The notes below the pieces were generated by a model. It had not been told where the DNA came from and made no database searches. It saw nothing but the letters and a program-made list of their open reading frames with translations. Made by a program: the position numbers and the translations under genes. A stretch of DNA of 22,493 bases from RHKX01 sp035695265 (lineage in GTDB: Bacteria > Actinomycetota > Thermoleophilia > Solirubrobacterales > 70-9), in the NCBI GenBank assembly GCA_035695265.1, contig DASSEM010000138.1, positions 1 to 22,493 of the forward strand, written 5' to 3'. Positions 15,377-22,493 of the stretch are shown one piece after another (the stretch's first letter is position 1; the number at the start of each line of letters is the position of its first letter).

Positions 15377-16459
15377 ATGGAGGCTTCCAGTTACCTGGCG
15401 GTGATCAAGGTCGTCGGCGCGGGCGGCGGCGGCACCAACGCGGTGTCGCGAATGGTCGATGCCGGCCTCAAGGGGGTCGAGTTCCTCGCCGTCAACACCG
15501 ACGCGCAGGCGCTCCGCTCGAGCGACGCCGACGTCAAGCTCGCGATCGGTCAGGACCTGACCCGTGGCCTCGGGGCCGGCGGTCAGCCGGAGGTCGGAGC
15601 CGGCGCCGCGGCCGAGAGCCGCGACGACATCAAAGAGGCGCTGAAGGGCGCCGACATGGTCTTCGTCACCGCCGGCGAGGGCGGCGGGACCGGCACCGGG
15701 GCGGCGCCGGTCATCGCCGAGATCGCCAAGCAGGAGATCGGCGCGCTCACCGTCGGCGTCGTCACCAAGCCGTTCGAGTTCGAGGGCGCGAAGCGGATGC
15801 AGCAGGCGCTCGACGGGATCGAGAAGCTGCGCAGCGAGGTCGACACGCTGATCATCGTCCCGAACGAGAAGCTGCTCAACATCGTCGAGCGGCGGGAGCC
15901 GATCAGCGAGGCGTTCCGCAAGGCTGACGACATCCTCCGGCAGGGAGTGCAGGGCATCACCGACCTGATCACCGTCCCCGGGCTGATCAACCTCGACTTC
16001 GCCGACGTCCGGGCGATCATGTCCGACGCCGGCTCGGCGCTGATGGGTATCGGAACCTCCGCCGGCGAGAGTCGCGCCGCCGATGCCGCCAAGGAGGCGA
16101 TCTCCTCGCCGCTGCTGGAGTCGGCGATCGACGGTGCCACCGGCATGCTGCTGAACATCACCGGTGGCGAGGACATGGGCCTGTTCGAGGTCAACGAGGC
16201 CGCCGAGGTCGTCGCCGCCACGACCGACAAGGGCGCGAACATCATCTTCGGCGCCGTCGTCGACAACACCATGGGCGACGAGCTCCGGGTGACGGTCATC
16301 GCCACCGGATTCGAGGGCTTCGAGATGCTGGCCCGCCGGCCCGCCGAGGTCCGCCGGCGCAGCCGCCGCCGCGGGGTCCAGCCGCCGAGCGATCGCGAGA
16401 TCCGGTCGCTCGAGGTCTCAGACGACGAGATCGATATCCCCCCGTTCCTCCGGGACTGA
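15377..16459 (+). CDS. ftsZ: Cell division GTPase FtsZ
   Basis: FtsZ is the tubulin-like GTPase that forms the Z ring. The 360 residues contain GAGGGGTNAV (14-23), NTDAQAL (40-46), the tubulin signature GGGTGTGAAPV (102-112), the T7 loop with NLDFADVRAIM (205-215) that completes the GTPase site, and a C-terminal conserved peptide DDEIDIPPFLR (349-359) for partner binding. The linker between core and peptide is only about 30 residues and Arg-rich (RRRSRRR, 326-332), short for an actinobacterium. The ATG at 15377 is supported by the conserved YLAVIKVVG start, but AAAGG lies 14 nt away, farther than ideal. It has its own promoter and ends 124 nt before a convergent gene. ftsA is absent, as expected for this group. 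Confidence 0.98.
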   Translation: MEASSYLAVIKVVGAGGGGTNAVSRMVDAGLKGVEFLAVNTDAQALRSSDADVKLAIGQDLTRGLGAGGQPEVGAGAAAESRDDIKEALKGADMVFVTAGEGGGTGTGAAPVIAEIAKQEIGALTVGVVTKPFEFEGAKRMQQALDGIEKLRSEVDTLIIVPNEKLLNIVERREPISEAFRKADDILRQGVQGITDLITVPGLINLDFADVRAIMSDAGSALMGIGTSAGESRAADAAKEAISSPLLESAIDGATGMLLNITGGEDMGLFEVNEAAEVVAATTDKGANIIFGAVVDNTMGDELRVTVIATGFEGFEMLARRPAEVRRRSRRRGVQPPSDREIRSLEVSDDEIDIPPFLRD

Positions 16460-16465
16460 ATAACC

Positions 16466-16502
16466 CCGAGGGAATGCTCCGCTGCGCGTCCGCTTCCCTC
16501 GG
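16466..16502 (+). terminator. Hairpin terminator candidate after ftsZ
   Basis: CCGAGGGAA (16466-16474) pairs perfectly with TTCCCTCGG (16494-16502) around a 19-nt loop, starting 7 nt after the ftsZ stop. It lacks a T-tract, as is common in high-GC actinobacteria. It sits between convergent genes and could stop transcription from both sides. Confidence 0.55.
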
Positions 16503-16537
16503 ACCGTTGGGTGTTGCTTGACGGGAACCCTGTAAGC

Positions 16538-16577
16538 GAGGACAACCGCTCCAACCGCGAACCTGTCCTCTGTCCTC
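16538..16577 (-). terminator. Hairpin candidate downstream of the esterase gene
   Basis: GAGGACA (16538-16544) pairs with TGTCCTC (16564-16570), and an identical second TGTCCTC follows directly (16571-16577), so two alternative pairings are possible. It lies just beyond the esterase stop on the minus strand and may act as its terminator. No T-tract is seen. Confidence 0.35.
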
Positions 16578-16583
16578 CGGTCG

Positions 16584-17651
16584 TTACTCCAGGGCGAGGG
16601 CGAGCTCGCGGATCGCCGCCGGATAGCGGTAGGTGATGCCGCCGTGGCGGCCGTCGAAGAGCTCGAGGGTGTGCTCGACGCCGAGCTTGTCGAGCTCGGT
16701 GGCGAACGCCTGCGCGCCGAGGTCGAGGTAGTACTCGTCGCCCTTGCCGGCGTCGATGTAGACGCGGCGGAGCGAGCGCAGAGCGTCGGCGTGGCGCGGG
16801 GCCATGATCACCGGGTCGTGATCGAGCCAGCGCTCCCAGACATCGTGGATCATCCGGCCGCTGGCCGGGTCGAACGGCAGCAGCGCCTTGCCCGGCCGGG
16901 CCGGGTCGGGCGAGTAGCAGGCGGCGTACCCGTACATCTCGAGCGGCCCGCCGTGATGACCGAAGTCGAAAGGGTCGGCCTCCGGAAGGTGCTCGAAGAA
17001 GACGTCGTAGGAGGACCCGTAGCGGTCGCGGAGGGTGCGGATCGTCGCCGCGATGCTGGGCGGCATCGACAGCTCGAAGAGCGAGTCGCCGGCATGGGTC
17101 GCGAGCGCCGAGAAGACGTCGGGTCGCATCATCGGCACCACCATCGCGCCGTATCCGCCCGACGACTTGCCGGCGATCCCGCGGTGCTCGCGGTCGGCGG
17201 CCGTCGGGTAACGCTCGTCGATGAACGGGACGACCTCGTCGCAGAGGTAGGACTGGTAGCGGCCGGTGCCGATCGAGTCGAGGAACTGCGAGCCGCCGTA
17301 GCTCGTCCAGCAATCGACCATGACGACGATCGCGTCCGGGCACTCGGACGAGGCCAGCATCGCGTCCATGCGCTCGACGAAAGTCGGCTCGAAGGCGCTG
17401 CGGCTCGTCCACATGTCGAGTTGGCCCGTGTAGCCCTGGATCACGTAGATCGCCGGCAGCTCGCGCGGGTGGTCGAGCTCGACTCCGGGCGGGCGCAGCA
17501 CGTAGAGCGGCCGCCGGGCCGGGTCCCCGAGTGGGTTGTCGGCAAGCGTCTCGGACTCGACGACGAGGCGGTCGAGGGTCCCGCCGAGCGGCCGGCTCCA
17601 CGGCCGTCCGAGCTCGCCCTCGTCGGCCGCGCTCTCGTGGATCAGCCGCAT
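16584..17651 (-). CDS. Putative alpha/beta-hydrolase esterase (esterase D / antigen 85-like family)
   Basis: The 355 residues resemble the putative esterase family that includes esterase D, enterochelin esterase and antigen 85. AIYVIQGYTGQLDMW (67-81) is the oxyanion-hole strand region, and GKSSGGYGA (161-169) fits G-x-S-x-G with Ser163 as the nucleophile. An Asp in VYIDAGKGDEY (about 300 or 306) and His336 in DGRHGGITY are likely the rest of the triad. There is no signal peptide, so it is probably cytoplasmic; the substrate is unknown. I place the start at ATG 17651 instead of GTG 17660, because TAGGGT sits 7 nt upstream of this ATG, suggesting a leaderless message. It is convergent with ftsZ and divergent from gcvT. 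It is not a usual dcw member. Confidence 0.85.
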   Translation of the reverse strand: MRLIHESAADEGELGRPWSRPLGGTLDRLVVESETLADNPLGDPARRPLYVLRPPGVELDHPRELPAIYVIQGYTGQLDMWTSRSAFEPTFVERMDAMLASSECPDAIVVMVDCWTSYGGSQFLDSIGTGRYQSYLCDEVVPFIDERYPTAADREHRGIAGKSSGGYGAMVVPMMRPDVFSALATHAGDSLFELSMPPSIAATIRTLRDRYGSSYDVFFEHLPEADPFDFGHHGGPLEMYGYAACYSPDPARPGKALLPFDPASGRMIHDVWERWLDHDPVIMAPRHADALRSLRRVYIDAGKGDEYYLDLGAQAFATELDKLGVEHTLELFDGRHGGITYRYPAAIRELALALE

Positions 17652-17658
17652 CGGGCTC

Positions 17659-17664
17659 ACCCTA
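17659..17664 (-). promoter_or_regulatory. Candidate -10 (TAGGGT) for the esterase gene
   Basis: On the minus strand TAGGGT fits TANNNT and is separated from the ATG at 17651 by 7 nt, so the mRNA would start at or next to the start codon. No clear -35 is seen. It lies within a 61-bp region shared with the gcvT promoter. Confidence 0.4.
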
Positions 17665-17699
17665 CCCGCGCCGCGCGGGCGTACTCACGGCCGCCGGGA

Positions 17700-17705
17700 T
17701 AGCCT
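17700..17705 (+). promoter_or_regulatory. Candidate -10 (TAGCCT) for gcvT
   Basis: TAGCCT fits TANNNT and ends 7 nt before the gcvT GTG (17713), implying a leaderless message; no Shine-Dalgarno sequence precedes that start. The -35 region is not recognisable. Confidence 0.4.
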
Positions 17706-17712
17706 GCGGCGC

Positions 17713-18801
17713 GTGACCTCCGAGCAGCTCCGCCGGACCCCGCTCTACGACGAGCACGTCGCCGCCGGCGCCCGGCTCGTCCCGTTCGCGGGCTGGGAGA
17801 TGCCGGTCCAGTACGAGGGGGTGGCCGCCGAGCATGAGGCGGTCCGGACGCGGTGCGGCATGTTCGACGTCTCCCACATGGGCCAGATCGGCTCGCGCGG
17901 CCCCGACGCGGCCGCCTTCCTGCAGCACGTCGTCTCCAACGACGTCACGAAGCTGGCACCCGGTGGGGCCCAGTACTCCTGCCTCTGCGCCGACGACGGC
18001 GGCATCCTCGACGACCTCTTCAGCTACCTGCTCGAGGGCTGGGAGACCGACTATCTGACCGTCTCCAACGCCGCCAACCACGAGGGCGACCTCGCACGCT
18101 TCGAGGAGCTCGCCGCGGGATTCGACGCCGAGGTCGTCGACTACGCCCCCGACTTCGCGATGATCGCCGTTCAGGGGCCCGAGGCGCGGGCGGCGGTCGG
18201 GCGTCTCGCCGGCGGTGAGCTGCCGGAGCGGATGCGGACGGCGACCCTCGACGTCGCGGGAGGCAGGGCGCTCGTCTGCGGAACCGGCTACACGGGCGAG
18301 GACGGAGTCGAGATCCTGCTGCCTCCGGACCGGGCCCCGGCGCTCTGGCGCGAGCTCCTCACCGCCGGCGTCGTCCCCTGCGGGCTCGGGGCCCGTGACA
18401 CGCTGCGGCTCGAGGTCTGCTTCCACCTCCACGGCAACGACATGGGCCCGGACCGTAACCCGATCGAGGCCGGGCTCGGCTGGTGCTGCAAGGAGGAGAC
18501 CGGCTTCGCCGGCTCCGAAGCGGTCGCCGCAGCCCGCGCCGACGGCTCCCCTGAGCGCCTCGTCGCCTTCGCGATCACCGATCGCGGCATCCCGCGCCCG
18601 GGCAACCCGATCCTCGCCGGCGACGAGGCGATCGGCGCCGTCACCAGCGGCACCTTCTCGCCCTCGCTGGGCATCGGGATCGGGATGGGGTACGTTCGCG
18701 CCGACGCGGCGGAGCCGGGCACCGGGATCGAGATCGACGTCCGCGGCCGCCGGCGGGGCGCCGAGATCCGAAGCAAGCCGCTCTACGCGAAGACCACCTG
18801 A
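17713..18801 (+). CDS. gcvT: Glycine cleavage system T-protein (aminomethyltransferase)
   Basis: GcvT takes the aminomethyl group from lipoylated GcvH and releases ammonia, making 5,10-methylene-tetrahydrofolate. The 362-residue protein starts RRTPLYDEHVAAGARLVPFA (7-26), has FDVSHMGQI (51-59), and holds the catalytic aspartate in ADDGGILDDL (93-102; Asp101 matches E. coli Asp101). GTGYTGEDGVEILLP and GLGARDTLRLE are further family motifs, and the C-terminal barrel ends KPLYAK. The start GTG 17713 gives the usual N-terminus and follows a candidate -10 by 7 nt. It is first in a gcvT-H-PA-PB cluster, 14 nt before gcvH. Confidence 0.96.
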   Translation: MTSEQLRRTPLYDEHVAAGARLVPFAGWEMPVQYEGVAAEHEAVRTRCGMFDVSHMGQIGSRGPDAAAFLQHVVSNDVTKLAPGGAQYSCLCADDGGILDDLFSYLLEGWETDYLTVSNAANHEGDLARFEELAAGFDAEVVDYAPDFAMIAVQGPEARAAVGRLAGGELPERMRTATLDVAGGRALVCGTGYTGEDGVEILLPPDRAPALWRELLTAGVVPCGLGARDTLRLEVCFHLHGNDMGPDRNPIEAGLGWCCKEETGFAGSEAVAAARADGSPERLVAFAITDRGIPRPGNPILAGDEAIGAVTSGTFSPSLGIGIGMGYVRADAAEPGTGIEIDVRGRRRGAEIRSKPLYAKTT

Positions 18802-18815
18802 GAGGAAAGGACGAG

Positions 18816-19208
18816 ATGGCGACAGAGGAGAGCTACCCGGAGGACCTGCGCTACCACCCCGAGCACGACTGGGCGCGCATCGAGGGCGAGGAGGCGACCT
18901 TCGGGGTGACCTGGTTCGCCCAGGACGCGCTCGGCGACGTGGTCTTCTTCGACCCTCCCGAGGTCGGGTCCACGACCACCAAGGACGAGCCCTACACCGA
19001 GGTCGAGTCGGTCAAGGCGGTCTCCGACGTGATCGCGCCCCTGAGCGGCGAGGTCCTCGCGGTCAACGAGGATGCCGGCACCAACCCGGAGTTGATCAAC
19101 ACGGACCCCTACGGACAGGGCTGGATGGTTCGCGTCCGCCTCAGCGACCCCGGCGAGGCCGACCAGCTCCTTGACGCCGCCGCCTACAAGGATCTGATCT
19201 CGGACTGA
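18816..19208 (+). CDS. gcvH: Glycine cleavage system H-protein (lipoyl carrier)
   Basis: GcvH carries the aminomethyl intermediate on a lipoyl arm between the P-, T- and L-proteins. The 130 residues match the family length. The lipoyl site is Lys67 in EVESVKAVSD (62-71), flanked by HPEHDWARIEG (14-24), APLSGEVLAVNE and INTDPYGQGWMVRV. ATG 18816 is preceded by AGGAAAGGA at a good distance, the clearest ribosome site of the gcv block, which suggests co-transcription with gcvT. A 179-nt gap follows. No lipoate ligase or lipoyl synthase gene is in the window. Confidence 0.97.
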   Translation: MATEESYPEDLRYHPEHDWARIEGEEATFGVTWFAQDALGDVVFFDPPEVGSTTTKDEPYTEVESVKAVSDVIAPLSGEVLAVNEDAGTNPELINTDPYGQGWMVRVRLSDPGEADQLLDAAAYKDLISD

Positions 19209-19374
19209 GAAGAGGAGGCTCGCGCCGGGCTTCCACCGTTGCCACGCGGTGGCTTGGGCACCGAGGGGGATGGAAACCGCAGCGATCGGGATTGGGCCGG
19301 TATATGAGCTGAACCTCGATCACTGCCGGCCCGGTCGAAGCGGACGGGCAGCGGAGCATTCCATCGGAGTGATC
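19209..19374 (+). other. gcvH-gcvPA intergenic region with hairpins
   Basis: No gene is visible. CCACCG (19233-19238) pairs with CGGTGG (19247-19252). A longer stem pairs 19290-19300 with 19326-19336 (11 pairs, two of them G-U) around a 25-nt loop that includes an AT-rich TATATGA. One of these may end the gcvT-gcvH transcript. The conserved glycine riboswitch cores are not recognisable. Confidence 0.4.
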
Positions 19375-19380
19375 TAACCT
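19375..19380 (+). promoter_or_regulatory. Candidate -10 (TAACCT) for gcvPA-gcvPB
   Basis: TAACCT fits TANNNT and ends 7 nt before the gcvPA GTG at 19388, implying a leaderless message and transcription independent of gcvT-gcvH. There is no clear -35 and no Shine-Dalgarno sequence. Confidence 0.4.
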
Positions 19381-19387
19381 GCCCCGC

Positions 19388-20760
<1,373 letters not shown>

Positions 20761-20764
<4 letters not shown>

Positions 20765-22332
20765 GCGACACCGTCGCGAGCCCCCCGGCGACCGCCGACG
20801 TCCCGGCACCGATGCAGCGCGACCGCGCGACCACGATCTTCGAGCGCTCCGTCGCCGGTCGCGGCGCCGCCGCGATCCCCGAGGCCGGAGTCCCCGGCGG
20901 AGACGTCGCGATCGAGGAGCTGATCCCGGCCGGGCTCCTGCGTTCCGAGCCGGCTCGGCTCCCGGAGGTGTCCGAGCCCGAGATCGTCCGCCACTACACG
21001 CGGCTGTCGCGCCGCAACTTCGACCTCGACTCGGGCATCTACCCGCTCGGCTCCTGCACGATGAAGCACAACCCGCGCCTCAACGAGCGCGTCGCGGCGT
21101 TGCCGGGGCACGCGCGCCTGCATCCGGCGCAGGCGCCGGCCCGGGCTCAGGGGGCGCTCGAGCTGATGTGGTCGCTGGAGCGGGCGCTGAGCGAGATCTG
21201 CGGATTGCCCCACATCAGCCTGCAGCCGTCGGCGGGCTCCCACGGAGAGCTCGCGGGCCTGCTTCTGACCCGCGCCTTCCACGCTGACCACGGCGAGGAG
21301 GCGGAGCGGACCCGGGTGCTGACGCCGGACACCGCGCACGGGACGAACCCGGCGTCGGTGACGATGGCCGGCTACGAGGTCGTCAAGATTGCGACCGACG
21401 AGCGGGGCGGGGTCGACCTCGACGACCTGCGCGCGAAGACCGACGAGCGGGTCGCCTGCCTGATGCTGACCAACCCGAACACGCTCGGCCTCTTCGACCC
21501 CAACATCGCCGAGATCACGGCGACGGTGCGCGAGGCGGGGGGGACGCTGTACTACGACGGCGCCAACCTGAACGCGATCATGGGCCACTCGCGGCCCGGC
21601 GACATGGGCTTCGACATCGTCCACGTCAACCTCCACAAGTCGTTCAGCCAGCCGCACGGCGGCGGCGGCCCAGGTGCCGGTCCGATCGCGGTCTCCGACC
21701 GGATCGAGCCGTTCCTGCCGGTGCCGCGGATCGAGCGCGTCGAGGGCGGCGGAGGGAACGGGGCCGGCGCGGCCCGCTTCGAGCTTCGCGATGGCGAGCA
21801 GCACCCGCGCTCGATCGGCCGGCTGCGCGGCTTTCAGGGGAACTTCGGCGTTTTCGTCCGCTCCTACGCCTACATCCTCAGCCTCGGCGGCGACGGGCTC
21901 GCCGAGGCATCCGAGACGGCCGTCCTCAACGCCAACTACCTGCTTGCGCGGATGCGGGAGGGCCGGGCCGGCAAGTACCTGCCGCTGGCCTTCGACCGCC
22001 GCCCGATGCACGAGTTCGTCCTCTCGGGCAGCGGCGCCAAGCGCGAGCTCGGCGTCAGGACGCTCGACATCGCCAAGCGCCTGCTCGATCACAACATGCA
22101 CCCGCCGACGGTCTACTTCCCGCTGCTCGTCGACGAGGCGCTGATGGTCGAGCCGACCGAGACCGAGACCCGCGAGTCGCTCGACGGCTTCGCCGATGCG
22201 GTCGAGTCGATCCTCGCCGAGGCGGAGGAGAACCCCGAGATCGCCCGCCAGGCGCCCTACACGACACCGGTCCGGCGCCTCGACGAGGCCGGCGCGGCCC
22301 GCAATCCGGTCATCCGCGAGGACCTGGGCTGA
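20761..22332 (+). CDS. gcvPB: Glycine decarboxylase P-protein, subunit 2 (GcvPB)
   Basis: GcvPB is the PLP-binding half of the split P-protein. The 523 residues have SGIYPLGSCTMKHNPR (91-106), LQPSAGSHGE (154-163), DTAHGTNPAS (190-199), LTNPNTLGLFD (236-246), YYDGANLNAI (264-273, with Asp266) and NLHKSFSQPHGGGGPGAGP (290-308), in which Lys293 is the expected Schiff-base lysine. The C-terminus reads APYTTPVRRLDEAGAARNP. The first 25 or so residues (Ala/Pro-rich) are longer than in many relatives. ATG 20761 overlaps the gcvPA stop by 4 nt. The 3' end is followed by a second copy of its tail. Confidence 0.97.
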
Positions 22333-22371
22333 CCGACCGGCGGCCCGTCGCTACAGGCTCGGCAGCTCCTG

Positions 22372-22493
22372 CTCGAGCCCGAGGACCGGCGCGAAGGGGT
22401 CGCCGAGATCCTGCGCGAGGCGGCCGAGGACCCGGAGGTGGCCCGCACGGCGCCCCACACCACGCCGGTCCGCCGCCTCGATGAGGCGGGCGC
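22372..22493 (+). pseudogene. Duplicate of the gcvPB C-terminal coding segment, cut by the window edge
   Basis: Starting 39 nt after the gcvPB stop and in the same codon phase, the sequence encodes LLEPEDRREGVAEI and then LREAAEDPEVARTAPH followed by TTPVRRLDEAG. Over 28 residues (ILREA to DEAG) 22 are identical to the gcvPB tail, while many codons differ at silent positions, so this is an old, protein-level copy and not a recent duplication. No start codon or upstream gcvPB domain is present, so it is most likely a remnant. The minus strand of the same stretch is also open: it would end DLGDPFAPVLGLEQELPSL with a stop at 22351-22353, so a convergent gene overlapping the remnant cannot be excluded. 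Confidence 0.6.

Noticed and set aside
15583..17601. 672-codon minus-strand frame across ftsZ and the esterase
   Set aside because: It is antisense to ftsZ and out of phase with the esterase, with low-complexity Arg/Ser/Pro content and no recognisable motifs.
17652..17712. Glycine riboswitch before gcvT
   Set aside because: Only 61 bp separate gcvT from the divergent gene, too short for the tandem aptamer, and a leaderless start is more likely.
18962..19030. Unusual insertion next to the GcvH lipoyl site
   Set aside because: Compared with the E. coli sequence from memory, the spacing between PEVG and ESVKA is the same; only the residues differ.
19209..19387. Glycine riboswitch before gcvPA
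   Set aside because: The gap has hairpins and the right neighbours, but the conserved aptamer cores (for example GCCGAAGGAGCAA-like segments) cannot be found.

Overview
The window is a stretch of very GC-rich chromosome (roughly 70% GC by eye, strong G/C bias at third codon positions) that carries two housekeeping blocks. The best guess for the host is a high-GC actinobacterium of the Thermoleophilia type. The clues are a dcw cluster without ftsA, a MurE carrying the DNPR signature of meso-diaminopimelate ligases, and a glycine decarboxylase P-protein split into two subunits, which most Actinobacteria have as one chain. The taxon is inference; no rRNA gene is present to test it.

Layout. Positions 1-487 hold a possible divergent partial gene on the minus strand and the control region of the cluster: a promoter (312-340) overlapped by 10-bp-spaced TGGGN-type repeats that fit a MraZ operator, then a long leader hairpin (379-419). 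Positions 488-15172 are the division and cell wall cluster, all on the plus strand: mraZ, rsmH, ftsL-like, ftsI, murE, murF, mraY, murD, ftsW, murG, murC, murB, ftsQ. Most junctions are 1-4 nt overlaps (ATGA, GTGA or TGATG). The exceptions are the ftsI-murE gap, with a candidate leaderless promoter; the mraY-murD gap, filled by a 104-bp imperfect inverted repeat; and a 77-nt ftsW-murG overlap. ftsZ follows a 204-nt gap with its own strong promoter (TTGACA, 17 nt, TACTTT). After ftsZ come two hairpins and a convergent alpha/beta-hydrolase esterase gene. The usual downstream neighbours (sepF, pgeF/ylmE, divIVA) are absent.

Positions 17713-22332 are the glycine cleavage system in the order gcvT, gcvH, gcvPA, gcvPB. 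The esterase and gcvT diverge from a 61-bp intergenic region. Downstream of gcvPB, at the right edge, lies a second, diverged copy of the gcvPB C-terminal coding sequence.

How the genes work together. RsmH methylates 16S rRNA. MurB-F make UDP-MurNAc-pentapeptide, MraY and MurG convert it to lipid II, FtsW/FtsI polymerise and cross-link it at the septum, and FtsL/FtsQ/FtsZ belong to the divisome. GcvT/H/PA/PB break glycine down to CO2, ammonia and methylene-tetrahydrofolate.

The genes themselves are ordinary. I found no clear new multi-gene system. The points worth a second look are regulatory or structural: the MraZ operator with its leader hairpin, the inverted repeat before murD, a recurring TANNNT-then-start-codon arrangement suggesting leaderless mRNAs, a 7-bp tandem repeat at the gcvPA/gcvPB junction, and the duplicated gcvPB tail.
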